Counted from the stretch's first letter, positions 17,534-26,324 are shown. The stretch: 64,000 nt of DNA from Peptoclostridium litorale DSM 5388 (GCF_900141635.1 NZ_FSRH01000001.1:248001-312000); one strand, 5' to 3'. The notes: generated from the sequence alone by a model not told the origin. Translations and numbers: made by a program.

Positions 17534-18241
17534 ATGGGAAAATTGTATGGAATAGGAGTGGGACCGGGAGACCCGGAGCTGCTTACTATAAAGGGGAAGA
17601 GAATAATAAACGAGGTGGACTTTCTTTTTTGCCCTGAAAAAAAAGAAGGCGCGGGAAGCTTTGCTTTCGAGATAATAGACGAGCACCTCGAAAACGACAA
17701 TGTAAAAATCGTAAACCTCGTATATCCTATGCACTACAAGGAAGACGACCTTGAAAAGATGTGGAGGCACAACGCCGGCATAATAGGCGATATGCTTCAG
17801 GGAGACAAGCGCGGAGCATTCATAACTCTTGGAGACCCTACAGTGTACAGCACTTTCATGTACACACTTCCACATGTCGACAAGACAAGCATAGAAGTTG
17901 AAATAGTTCCGGGCATAACCTCTTTTTGCGCAGTTGCAAGCGAGCTGAAGCTCCCTCTTGTGGAGTGGGAGGAGAACCTGACTATAATGCCCGTCAGGAA
18001 AAAGGACAATGCAGAGCTACAAAGGTCAATAGCGCACAGCGACAATCTGGTCCTCATGAAGCCTTGCAACCAGCCGAATGAGATAGTCCAGATGCTCAAA
18101 AACAACGGGCTTGAAAAAAACTTCATGCTGATATCAAAGGTAGGTACGGGCGAAGAGGTGCTCATAGACGACATAGAACAGCTTGAAAACACAAAGCTAC
18201 CCTACCTTTCGACTATGATAATTAAAAAGGGCGGACTGTAA
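17534..18241 (+). CDS. cbiL: Cobalt-factor II C20-methyltransferase
   Basis: A 235-residue tetrapyrrole methylase with YGIGVGPGDPELLTIKG at the N-terminus, TLGDPTVYSTFMY and EIVPGITSFCA, matching CbiL/CobI. It methylates C20 of cobalt-sirohydrochlorin, the step right after CbiK. The ATG at 17534 has AGGGTGG upstream. It is the one methylase missing from the minus-strand operon, so both operons are needed for a full pathway. Confidence 0.94.
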   Translation: MGKLYGIGVGPGDPELLTIKGKRIINEVDFLFCPEKKEGAGSFAFEIIDEHLENDNVKIVNLVYPMHYKEDDLEKMWRHNAGIIGDMLQGDKRGAFITLGDPTVYSTFMYTLPHVDKTSIEVEIVPGITSFCAVASELKLPLVEWEENLTIMPVRKKDNAELQRSIAHSDNLVLMKPCNQPNEIVQMLKNNGLEKNFMLISKVGTGEEVLIDDIEQLENTKLPYLSTMIIKKGGL

Positions 18242-18242
18242 A

Positions 18243-19349
18243 ATGCCTTCACCTTCCCATGGCTCATATTCTAAAAAAGCCGTAGATGTGACAGCCCTTA
18301 AGGATATACATAAAAGGGAGAGCCTCAAATACAAAAAGCTAATGGCCGTCCTAGCGGCCGCAATGGCTTTGACAGTGCTGGTTTCGGTTTCAATGGGCGA
18401 TGCCAGGATATCCGTGTTTGAAACTACAGGGATAATAATAGGAAAGCTTTTTTCAGCAGACTCACTCATGTATTCTGCAAGTCCGCAGAATACGTCAATA
18501 GTTTGGGACGTAAGGCTTCCCCGGATTCTTACTGGAATGATAGTAGGCGTGGGACTCGCCGTTTCAGGGAGCATATTCCAGTCCATACTGAGAAACCCTC
18601 TTGCCGACCCATATACAATAGGAGTATCTACTGGCGCTGCATTCGGGGCGGTTTTGGCGATATATGCCAACATTGTCATTGGCGCCTCTGTTTTGCCCGT
18701 CATGCCGGCGGCATTCATATTTGCACTCCTTACACTGACTGTAATAATAAAAATAGCAGGCCACAACCAGATATTGAACTCGTCTGGGCTTGTGCTGGCC
18801 GGCATAATAGTAAGTGCGATTTTGTCTTCCGGGATAAGCCTCATAAAGAGCATGGCCGGTGAAGACGTAGGCGCTATAGTGTTTTGGATTATGGGCAGCC
18901 TTTTTGCAAAGTCGTGGTCGCAGTTTCTGATTGCGCTCCCCATAATTTCAATATGCTGCATAATAGCCCACAGCTTCGCAGACGATTTGGACATACTGAC
19001 TTTAGGAGTATCAGAGGCTAAAAACGTCGGGGTTGACGCGAACAAGAGGATGAGAATGTACCTTGTTATAGCATCTCTGATGACGGCAGTGTGCGTTTCC
19101 GTAAGCGGAGTCATAGGCTTTGTAGGGCTTGTAGTCCCCCATATTTTGAGAATTGGAGTGTCAGCAAAGCACAGATACCTGATTCCTCTGAGCGCAATGC
19201 TTGGAGGGACACTTCTTTGCCTTGCGGACAATATATCGAGGCTGATGTTTGCAGTTGAGATACCTGTCGGAGTAATAACCACTCTCATAGGGGGCCCTTT
19301 TTTCATTTACCTTTTCATGGACAAAAAGGCCAAGGGAGGCATACTATGA
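18243..19349 (+). CDS. btuC: Corrinoid/iron-siderophore ABC permease, BtuC/FecCD family
   Basis: A 368-residue integral membrane protein with about ten hydrophobic segments. It has the FecCD signatures RLPRILTGMIVGVGLAVSG, RNPLADPYTIGVSTGAAFG and GFVGLVVPHILR. The N-terminal 30 residues are a polar extension before the first membrane helix. It starts one base after cbiL and overlaps the ATPase gene (ATGA). Riboswitch control makes a corrinoid the likely substrate. Confidence 0.88.
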   Translation: MPSPSHGSYSKKAVDVTALKDIHKRESLKYKKLMAVLAAAMALTVLVSVSMGDARISVFETTGIIIGKLFSADSLMYSASPQNTSIVWDVRLPRILTGMIVGVGLAVSGSIFQSILRNPLADPYTIGVSTGAAFGAVLAIYANIVIGASVLPVMPAAFIFALLTLTVIIKIAGHNQILNSSGLVLAGIIVSAILSSGISLIKSMAGEDVGAIVFWIMGSLFAKSWSQFLIALPIISICCIIAHSFADDLDILTLGVSEAKNVGVDANKRMRMYLVIASLMTAVCVSVSGVIGFVGLVVPHILRIGVSAKHRYLIPLSAMLGGTLLCLADNISRLMFAVEIPVGVITTLIGGPFFIYLFMDKKAKGGIL

Positions 19350-20113
19350 TTTCAGTGAAAAACCTTTCTTTCTCATATGGAAAGAAGGCCTTGTTTGAAA
19401 ACCTGAATATAAACCTGCAAAAGGGACAATTCATATCCCTTCTGGGGCCCAACGGCTGCGGGAAATCCACCCTTTTAAACCTCATATCGGGCCATCTGTC
19501 TCCTAAACTCGGCAGCATATCAATAGATGGAGAAAGTGTCCACAGACTTGGTGATATTGAAAAGGCCAAAAAGTTCACTTTTGTGAGGCAGCACCAGGGG
19601 AATGTATTTCCCTACCTTTGCATGGACTACGTGCTGCTTGGCAGAAGACCCTATAAAAGCAGCTTTGAAGATTTCACAGACGAAGATTTTACAGCGGCGC
19701 AGGGCGCAATGGAAAAAGCCCGTGTCCTTGACTTTGCAGGCAATCACCTTCACGAGCTCAGCGGGGGCGAGCTCCAGAGGGTCGTATTTGCAAAAGCTCT
19801 TGCCCAGCACACTCAGTACATATTCCTTGACGAGCCCTTTTCGGCAATGGACATATTCTACAGCATACATTGTCTGGGCGAACTGAGAAAAAAAGTCAGA
19901 GACGAAAACGCCACTGTCGTATGCGTTATGCACGACATAAACCTGGCCCTGCAGTGCAGCGACTGTGTGGTTCTGCTCGATCGAGGGAAAGTCTACAGCG
20001 CTGGGCCTGCAGGCGATCTCTTGACTCCGGATTCTATAAGGGATGTATATGGAATCCAAGTGGACAAAATAAACGACAGAGGATTTTTTATAAGAGAGGG
20101 AGGATTATTATGA
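19346..20113 (+). CDS. btuD: Corrinoid ABC transporter ATPase, BtuD/FecE-like
   Basis: A 255-residue ATPase with Walker A GPNGCGKST, signature LSGGELQRV, Walker B YIFLDEP and a switch histidine in CVMHDIN. It energises the permease encoded just upstream and is coupled to the next gene by an ATGA overlap. Confidence 0.9.
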   Translation: MISVKNLSFSYGKKALFENLNINLQKGQFISLLGPNGCGKSTLLNLISGHLSPKLGSISIDGESVHRLGDIEKAKKFTFVRQHQGNVFPYLCMDYVLLGRRPYKSSFEDFTDEDFTAAQGAMEKARVLDFAGNHLHELSGGELQRVVFAKALAQHTQYIFLDEPFSAMDIFYSIHCLGELRKKVRDENATVVCVMHDINLALQCSDCVVLLDRGKVYSAGPAGDLLTPDSIRDVYGIQVDKINDRGFFIREGGLL

Positions 20114-21045
20114 TTATGAAAAGAATAAGAAAAAAAATGTTATGCTTTACACTTGCGGCTGCAATGCTTATGGGGGTAATGGGAGGATGCTCTAAATCTT
20201 CTTCCGAGGAAGCTTCAAGTACAAGTACAGGCGATTCTTCGGAAAAGCAGGCAATGCTTGTGGTGAGCTTTGGAACAAGCTACGCAGACACAAGGGCTCT
20301 TACAATAGACAAGGTTGAAGAGCAGTTTAAGGAAAAATTTGCAAGCTACGACATATACAGGGCATTTACTTCGCAGACAATAATAGACATACTAAAAGAG
20401 CGAGACAACATACAGGTTTATAACGTAAAAGAGGCTATGAAAGAGCTTAAAAAGCAGAAGTATTCCAAAGTCGTAATACAAAACCTTCTTATAATGAACG
20501 GTGCTGAATACGATGAGTTTGTGGCTCAGATTGAGCCTTTCAAGGACGACTTCAAAGAGATATCAATAGGTAAGGCGCTACTAACTTCACATGATGACTA
20601 CACGAAGACAGTAGAGGCCATGAAAGCCCAGCTTCCTGAAATGGCAGAAGGCGAAGCGGTGGTATTCATGGGACACGGAACACACCACCATGCAAACGCT
20701 GTTTATCCAGCTCTTGAATACTCATTCCACGACGCAGGACTTAATAACGTATTCGTAGGAACAGTTGAAGGATACCCTGCTTTTGAAGATGTGGTGGAGC
20801 GTCTTGAGGAAAACAACATAAACAAAGTCACTCTTATGCCTTTCATGCTTGTTGCCGGAGACCACGCAAACAACGACATGGCCGGTGACGAAGAGGACTC
20901 TTGGAAGACAATGCTTAAGGAAAAAGGCTTTGAAGTGGATACATATATTCACGGCCTTGGAGAAAACCAGGGAATAAGGGACATATATATGGAGCATGCC
21001 GAAGCTGCAATTGAAAACGCAGGCAGCGAACAAGGCGCAGAGTAA
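20110..21045 (+). CDS. cbiK: Sirohydrochlorin cobaltochelatase with lipoprotein signal
   Basis: A 311-residue protein. Residues 1-27 form a lipoprotein signal: basic MIMKRIRKK, a hydrophobic core and the lipobox VMGG-C27, followed by a Ser-rich linker to about residue 48. The rest is CbiK, which inserts cobalt into sirohydrochlorin. Metal-binding residues are present in FMGHGTHHHANA, VGTVEGYPAF and VAGDHANND. The ATG at 20110 overlaps the btuD stop. The signal predicts an enzyme anchored on the outer face of the membrane, unlike the cytosolic methylases. Confidence 0.9.
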   Translation: MIMKRIRKKMLCFTLAAAMLMGVMGGCSKSSSEEASSTSTGDSSEKQAMLVVSFGTSYADTRALTIDKVEEQFKEKFASYDIYRAFTSQTIIDILKERDNIQVYNVKEAMKELKKQKYSKVVIQNLLIMNGAEYDEFVAQIEPFKDDFKEISIGKALLTSHDDYTKTVEAMKAQLPEMAEGEAVVFMGHGTHHHANAVYPALEYSFHDAGLNNVFVGTVEGYPAFEDVVERLEENNINKVTLMPFMLVAGDHANNDMAGDEEDSWKTMLKEKGFEVDTYIHGLGENQGIRDIYMEHAEAAIENAGSEQGAE

Positions 21046-21072
21046 AAAGTCAGAAACGGTAAAGGTGATTGT

Positions 21073-22542
21073 ATGCTAAAGGAAATAAAGTTTAAGACAT
21101 GGGTCAAAATATTTGCAGTGATTCTCGTTACCCTTTTCATTGCGAGGCCGTGGATTGAAAAGGGCTCAAGCCACATCCTTCCCGCCGGTTCAAAAGAGTA
21201 CGAAATAGACATTGTGGACGATTCGGGATACAGGGTGCGACTTGAAAAGCCTGCAGACAGGATAATCTCGCTGTACTCAGCCCACACTGAAAACCTGTTT
21301 TCACTGGGCCTCGACAGGGAGATCATAGGTGTCGGCACGTCCGACATATATCCTCCTGCCGCTCTTGACAAGAAGGTGTTCGACTACAGGTCCGATCCAG
21401 AAAAGATAATATCTCAAAAGCCAGACCTTGTGCTTATACGTCCCTTTATAGAAAGGAACAGTCCTGATTTCGTAAATTCTCTCAGGAGGTCTGGAATAAA
21501 CGTAGTGTCACTCTACCCTGAAAGTTTCAGCGAGTTTGACGACTATATAATGAAGCTGGCCACTTTGACCGGAAAGGAAGGCACTGCATCCAAGAAGCTG
21601 GATGAATTCCACAATGAGCTCAAGTCAATGGGCTCTACCACAAGCGGAATAGAAGATAAGGTCGGGGTGTATTTCGAGTCTTCAGACAGAGACTACACAA
21701 CTGTAACTGTTGATTCAATGCCTTCATACGCCTTGCAGCTTGCAGGAGGAATAAACATAGCTGGCGACGTGGAGCCTATAACAGAGGGCAGTTCCATAGC
21801 TGCGTACGGCATTGAAAATATACTCCAAAAGGGCAAAGAGATAGACGTATATGTCACTCAAAGAGGGGCAATGGGCGGAGGAGGAAACACCCACTCCATA
21901 TCAATACGTCCGGGATTTGACTCCATTAGCGCCGTGAAAAGCGGAAGGATTGTCGAAATCAACCAGAAGATAATATCTAGTCCGACTTTCAGGTTCACAA
22001 AGGGTGTAAAGGAGCTAATGCGTTCTTTCTACCCAGACCTTTTCGATGCTATAGATCCGGATGCATACGGCGAGGAGATCACGAGGGACGAGCTTGCTGA
22101 AATACTCCTGAAATACACTCACAGCCCCATATTCGTGCCTTCGACGTCATACTACAAGGACTCGGGCAAAGACCACTACTATGGGCGTCTTGAAGACTTA
22201 GGCAGTGACAGTTCTTATTTCGATGCAGCCGAAACCTGCCTTCAAAGGGGCTATTTCGAAGTATTCATAGAGGACGATGTCGAATTCTTCAAGCCTGAAA
22301 GTAGTGTGACAAGGGAAGAGTTTGCCAAGATGCTCTATATCATAGGGAATCTCAAAAACGACAATTCCATAGAGATCAGCGATTTAGAAGACGTCAAAAA
22401 TTCAAGAATCGCAAAATCGGTGGTCTCAAACGGCCTCATACAGCTTGAATCGGGAAATTTCCTTCCTGAAAAATCCGTATCAAAAAACGAGATATTTGCC
22501 GCTCTTGAGACGCTGCAGGTGATATTAAATGATAACATGTAA
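21073..22542 (+). CDS. BtuF-like substrate-binding protein with SLH-like tail
   Basis: A 489-residue protein. Residues about 10-28 form an uncleaved-looking signal anchor without lipobox. Residues about 45-325 form a periplasmic-binding fold of the BtuF/FecB type (PADRIISLYSAHTENLFSLGL, QKPDLVLIRPF). The last 155 residues hold three degenerate S-layer-homology-like repeats: ITRDELAEILL near 334, a unit ending VTREEFAKMLYII near 420, and a unit with NGLIQLESGNFLP near 455. It probably presents corrinoid to BtuCD while attached to the cell wall. The fusion is unusual; a sensor role is possible. Confidence 0.8.
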   Translation: MLKEIKFKTWVKIFAVILVTLFIARPWIEKGSSHILPAGSKEYEIDIVDDSGYRVRLEKPADRIISLYSAHTENLFSLGLDREIIGVGTSDIYPPAALDKKVFDYRSDPEKIISQKPDLVLIRPFIERNSPDFVNSLRRSGINVVSLYPESFSEFDDYIMKLATLTGKEGTASKKLDEFHNELKSMGSTTSGIEDKVGVYFESSDRDYTTVTVDSMPSYALQLAGGINIAGDVEPITEGSSIAAYGIENILQKGKEIDVYVTQRGAMGGGGNTHSISIRPGFDSISAVKSGRIVEINQKIISSPTFRFTKGVKELMRSFYPDLFDAIDPDAYGEEITRDELAEILLKYTHSPIFVPSTSYYKDSGKDHYYGRLEDLGSDSSYFDAAETCLQRGYFEVFIEDDVEFFKPESSVTREEFAKMLYIIGNLKNDNSIEISDLEDVKNSRIAKSVVSNGLIQLESGNFLPEKSVSKNEIFAALETLQVILNDNM

Positions 22543-23374
22543 TAATCTTTATAAATCCTTTGGCGATTTTAACGCAGTCGATGGAATAAGCTTTAGTATA
22601 CCTGCCGGCGGATTTTGGGGCCTTTTAGGCCCCAACGGCGCCGGGAAAACCACACTGATACGTATGATGATAGGGCTTTTGGAGCCTACCGGCGGAGAAG
22701 TTGTTTTTGACGGGGTGAAAATGCAAAAGGATGCAATATCTGTAAAACGCAAAATAGGCGTAGTAAGCCAGCACATGAACCTCGACAAGGAGCTCTCTGT
22801 AGAGGAAAACCTCTATTTTAGCGGCCTTCTTTACCATATACCGAAAGAGGAAATCAGGCGCAGGACGCAGGAGCTATTGTCGTTTTTGGACCTTGAAAAT
22901 GCCAGAAAAAGGCTCTCAAAACACCTTTCCGGGGGAATGAAGCGAAAGCTCATGATAGCGCGGGCTATAATGCACGACCCGCAGTATATATTCCTGGACG
23001 AGCCCACTGCTGGAGTGGATGCAAGCGCAAGAAAGGAAATTTGGGACTTTTTAAAAAGCCAGCACGAATCCGGCAAGACAATAGTGCTTACAACCCACTA
23101 TATAGAAGAAGCCCAAAGGCTTTGCGACAATGTGATGCTCATAAACGAGGGTACAATATTCAAGGACGGCTCTCCAATGGAACTTATAAACTCTATTGGC
23201 CGCTATAAGCTCGAATACCAGGCCGATGGACACAGCCTGTCTTCTTTTCACGAAACGCTCTCTCAGGCGAAGGAGATCGCTATTGGCATAGACAAAGGAT
23301 ACCATATAACAGACACCTCTCTTGAAGACGTGTTTTTCAGCTATACCCAAAAGAAGGTGCACATATGGAAATAA
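22529..23374 (+). CDS. ABC-2 type transporter ATPase
   Basis: A 281-residue ATPase of the drug/antibiotic-export type: Walker A GPNGAGKTT, signature LSGGMKRKLM, Walker B YIFLDEP, and LTTHYIEEAQRLCD after it. The gene overlaps the binding-protein gene by 14 bases and the permease gene by 10, so it belongs to the same riboswitch-controlled operon. The substrate cannot be read from sequence; a tetrapyrrole, a cobalt complex or a wall component are all possible. Confidence 0.85.
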   Translation: MITCNNLYKSFGDFNAVDGISFSIPAGGFWGLLGPNGAGKTTLIRMMIGLLEPTGGEVVFDGVKMQKDAISVKRKIGVVSQHMNLDKELSVEENLYFSGLLYHIPKEEIRRRTQELLSFLDLENARKRLSKHLSGGMKRKLMIARAIMHDPQYIFLDEPTAGVDASARKEIWDFLKSQHESGKTIVLTTHYIEEAQRLCDNVMLINEGTIFKDGSPMELINSIGRYKLEYQADGHSLSSFHETLSQAKEIAIGIDKGYHITDTSLEDVFFSYTQKKVHIWK

Positions 23375-24102
23375 AGACTATATTATGGCGTGAGTGGACT
23401 TTTTTCAAGCACCGCTTCTGGAAAATAACCCGGGCTCAGCTTATAACCCCCCTTCTGTACCTCATCACATTCGGATTCGGACTGGGCGGTCGCCTGAGCG
23501 TGGAGGGCCAACCCTACATGTTTTATCTCATACCGGGCCTTTTGGCCATGACTACAATGAGAAACAGCTACTCCGCAATATCAATGAGAGTGAGCGTTAC
23601 AAGGCTTCATGAAAAAAGCTTTGAGACATTCATATATTCTCCCACAAGAATTTCGCGCCTTGCAATAGGACACATACTGGCAGGGGCTCTTCGGGGAGTT
23701 TATTCTGGCATCTTTGTAATAATAATGGGCATGATTTCAGGAGTGGATTTTCCCATAAGCGGATGGCTTATACTTGTAATATTCTTAAACTCCATAATAT
23801 TCGCGGAGCTTGGTTTTTTTGCAGCAATGGTCATAGACACCCACTACGACATGAACAACTTCACAAACATAGTCATAACCCCCATGTCATTCCTTTGCGG
23901 AACATTCTTTTCTCTCAGCGAGATGCCCTGGTTTTTCAGGTGGATAATAGAGCTTCTTCCTCTGACACATACCACGAGGCTTCTGCGAAGGATTATTCTG
24001 GGCTACGGTATAGACACTTTCTCGCTTATTGCAACATTGTTTTTCGCAGCCGCGTTAATGGTGCTTTCAATAAGAATATGCTATGAAGAGATCAAGTATT
24101 AG
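23365..24102 (+). CDS. ABC-2 type transporter permease
   Basis: A 245-residue membrane protein with about six hydrophobic segments and the ABC-2 family segment SFLCGTFFSLSEMPWFFRWI near residue 173. It pairs with the ATPase just upstream. It is the last gene of the operon; the cobT riboswitch follows. Confidence 0.85.
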   Translation: MEIKTILWREWTFFKHRFWKITRAQLITPLLYLITFGFGLGGRLSVEGQPYMFYLIPGLLAMTTMRNSYSAISMRVSVTRLHEKSFETFIYSPTRISRLAIGHILAGALRGVYSGIFVIIMGMISGVDFPISGWLILVIFLNSIIFAELGFFAAMVIDTHYDMNNFTNIVITPMSFLCGTFFSLSEMPWFFRWIIELLPLTHTTRLLRRIILGYGIDTFSLIATLFFAAALMVLSIRICYEEIKY

Positions 24103-24140
24103 ACCTTATTGAATGATAAAAATCATAATGATAAAACTAC

Positions 24141-24312
24141 ATACAGTCTTGGGTGCCCAAACAGGGAGAATAGGGAATCGGGTTAAAATCCCGAGCGGGC
24201 CCGCCACTGTGATAATGAGTCCACGCCATAATGCCACCTTCAGCAAAAGCTGATAGGGAAGGCGGACGTCGGACGATGAATTTCAGCCAGGAGACCTGCC
24301 CAAAGACTTTGA
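24141..24312 (+). promoter_or_regulatory. Cobalamin riboswitch for cobT
   Basis: Outer stem AGTCTTGGG with CCCAAAGACT encloses AATAGGGAATCGGGTTAAAA, GCGGGCCCGCCACTGTGA, GATAGGGAAGGCGG and the B12 box CAGCCAGGAGACCTGCCC near 24282-24299. This is the third cobalamin aptamer in 8 kb. A terminator follows at 24351-24381. Parts of the aptamer (GCCACTGTGA and AGTCCACGCCATA) recur just before and inside the terminator. Confidence 0.95.
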
Positions 24313-24350
24313 GCCAGCCCTTTGGCAAGCCACTGTGAGGATGATGGAAA

Positions 24351-24381
24351 GTCCACGCCATATTTTGGTGTGGGCTTTTTT
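24351..24381 (+). terminator. Intrinsic terminator in the cobT leader
   Basis: GTCCACGCC and GGTGTGGGC form a nine-pair stem (with one G-U pair) followed by six T residues. It ends 53 bases before the cobT start and is the likely expression platform of the third riboswitch. Confidence 0.85.
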
Positions 24382-24434
24382 GTATAGAAACATTGCTAAA
24401 CAAGAACATCATAAAATGACTGGAGGAGATTATT

Positions 24435-25484
24435 ATGGAGCTTTTGAAAAAAACTGTAGGAGAAATAAGGCCGCTTGACAAGTCTGCTATGGAAGCAGCA
24501 AGAAACAGGATAGACAGTCTCATAAAGCCCCAGGGCAGCCTTGGAAAGCTCGAGGAGCTTTCAGTACAGCTTTGCGGGATAACATCCAAAATGCACCCTG
24601 GAATGGGCAAGAAGGCCGTTTTGGTTATGGCTGCAGACAACGGGGTGTGCGAAGAGGGAGTAGCAAGCGCGCCGCAGATAGTCACGACGGTCCAGGCATC
24701 CAACATAGCAGATGGAATCACAGGAGTAGGCCCAATAGCAAAGCAGGCTGGAGCCGAAATGGTCGTGGTCGACGTTGGAATGGCCGTTCCAACAAAGAAT
24801 CCAAAGGTCCTCTCCAAAAGCATAATGAATGGGACAAGCAACATGGCCAAAATGCCTGCCATGACAAGGGCTCAGGCGATAAAAGCAATAGAAGTAGGAA
24901 TAGAAACCGCCAACGACCAGATAGGCAAAGGGGTAGGCGCAATAGCCACCGGGGAAATGGGAATAGGAAACACCACTACGTCAACGGCAGTGCTTTCAGT
25001 AATGGCCGGAATAGACCCCTATGAAATCACCGGCATAGGAGCAAATCTCCCTCTTGAAAAGGTAAAGGGAAAGGCCTATACCATAAAAAAGGCCATCGAG
25101 CTCAACAGGCCCGATAGAAACGACCCCCTAGATGTGCTTTCAAAGGTGGGGGGGCTTGATATAGCCGCAATGGCAGGCATAATGCTTGCATGCGCTGCCA
25201 AGAGAATTCCAGTCATAATAGACGGATACATATCCACGGTGGCGGCCATAATCGCGTCTGAGATAGAGCCTCTCGTAAAGGGCTACATGGTTCCTTCGCA
25301 TTCATCTTTTGAAAAGGGGGCCGCTGCGGCAAGCAGGTATCTCGGATTAAGCCCTATGCTCAACATGGAGCTTAGGCTTGGCGAAGGCTCGGGAGCCGCA
25401 ATGATGTTCAACATAATGGAATGCGCAATTGCAATAAACCGGGACATGATAACATTCGAAGAGGGCGGGATAGACGTGGTGTGA
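24435..25484 (+). CDS. cobT: Nicotinate-nucleotide:dimethylbenzimidazole phosphoribosyltransferase
   Basis: A 349-residue CobT with RIDSLIKPQGSLGKLEEL at the N-terminus, AADNGVCEEGV, GEMGIGNTTTSTA and HSSFEKGAA, a complete set of family motifs including the C-terminal catalytic Glu region (ITFEEGGID). It activates the lower-ligand base as alpha-ribazole phosphate. GGAGGAG precedes the ATG. No gene for making dimethylbenzimidazole is seen nearby, so the native base is unknown. Confidence 0.96.
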   Translation: MELLKKTVGEIRPLDKSAMEAARNRIDSLIKPQGSLGKLEELSVQLCGITSKMHPGMGKKAVLVMAADNGVCEEGVASAPQIVTTVQASNIADGITGVGPIAKQAGAEMVVVDVGMAVPTKNPKVLSKSIMNGTSNMAKMPAMTRAQAIKAIEVGIETANDQIGKGVGAIATGEMGIGNTTTSTAVLSVMAGIDPYEITGIGANLPLEKVKGKAYTIKKAIELNRPDRNDPLDVLSKVGGLDIAAMAGIMLACAAKRIPVIIDGYISTVAAIIASEIEPLVKGYMVPSHSSFEKGAAAASRYLGLSPMLNMELRLGEGSGAAMMFNIMECAIAINRDMITFEEGGIDVV

Positions 25485-25580
25485 TATACTCACAGGCGAA
25501 CCTCTTTATAGTGCCAAGCATATTTGAATTTGAAAGCATACCGATCAATGAAACCTGAATGAGAGGCTGGCAACAGCAAA

Positions 25581-25602
25581 GCGCCGGGAATACTCCCGGC
25601 GC
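25581..25602. terminator. Bidirectional hairpin between cobT and slt genes
   Basis: GCGCCGGGA and TCCCGGCGC form a perfect nine-pair stem with an ATAC loop, flanked by AAA on the left and TTCTATAT on the right. It sits between convergent genes and could end transcripts from both sides, though its U-tracts are weak. Confidence 0.65.
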
Positions 25603-25650
25603 TTCTATATGGACAAATATCCTACACTATATTCAGTTTATGGTATGTCT

Positions 25651-26205
25651 CTAGTTTTGCGAATTGTATATGTAGCTGTTTATGTACGCCTTTACCGTGG
25701 CCTGCCTCGCAAGCACGCTTTCCTCGTATTTTTTCGAGTAGCTTCCGCTGTTGACCCTTGTGGAGCCCTGGTTGTACGCGCTCAATGCCTTTCCCACGTC
25801 CCCGTAGCTTCTTATGTGGTTGGCCAGATAGCGAGTTCCAAAGTGTATGTTCTTGTCAGAATTGTAAAGGTCTTCTTTTGAAAGTCCCCCTCTTTTTCCT
25901 GTGTTTTCGTGGATCTGCATTGGCCCTATGCACCTGTTGTATGCAAGAAGTAAATTGAAATTACTTTCTTTCCATATCATGGCTGTTATTAGATCTTTTT
26001 CAACCCCATACGCGTTGCTTGCGTTTTCTATGGATCTCATTACATTGTCGGCTTCCTGCGCAGTGAGCTTCGAATTCTTACTCAACATGAAAGACTTAAG
26101 TGCCTCGTTTACCTTCGTGTTTTCATACTGACCTTCGGCAAATGATACCATACTAAGTGCCGTAATCATCATCGTGAAAACAAAAACCGCGATAAGCTTT
26201 TTCAT
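25651..26205 (-). CDS. Secreted lytic transglycosylase-like protein
   Basis: A 184-residue protein with a clear signal peptide (MKKLIAVFVFTMMITALSMVSFA). Residues about 60-180 form a goose-lysozyme-like SLT fold with the catalytic Glu in WKESNF, then GPMQI and SAYNQGS. It should cleave peptidoglycan outside the membrane. It stands alone, converging on cobT, with AAAGGAGTG before the ATG. Target and role (growth, appendage assembly) are unknown. Confidence 0.85.
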   Translation of the reverse strand: MKKLIAVFVFTMMITALSMVSFAEGQYENTKVNEALKSFMLSKNSKLTAQEADNVMRSIENASNAYGVEKDLITAMIWKESNFNLLLAYNRCIGPMQIHENTGKRGGLSKEDLYNSDKNIHFGTRYLANHIRSYGDVGKALSAYNQGSTRVNSGSYSKKYEESVLARQATVKAYINSYIYNSQN

Positions 26206-26324
26206 TCTTTCACTCCTTTTAATTTATTCGTTTTTTTGCCATCTATTGACTATTATATAGTAATTCCGCCCTTTTCACAATGTTTTCAGAAAAAAGCGTC
26301 TATTCACCCAGTTAATAGTCCAAA

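Noticed and set aside
18197-19306. A 369-codon open frame antisense to the BtuC-type permease gene
   Set aside because: It mirrors a well-supported membrane protein gene, has low-complexity composition typical of antisense frames and no ribosome site.
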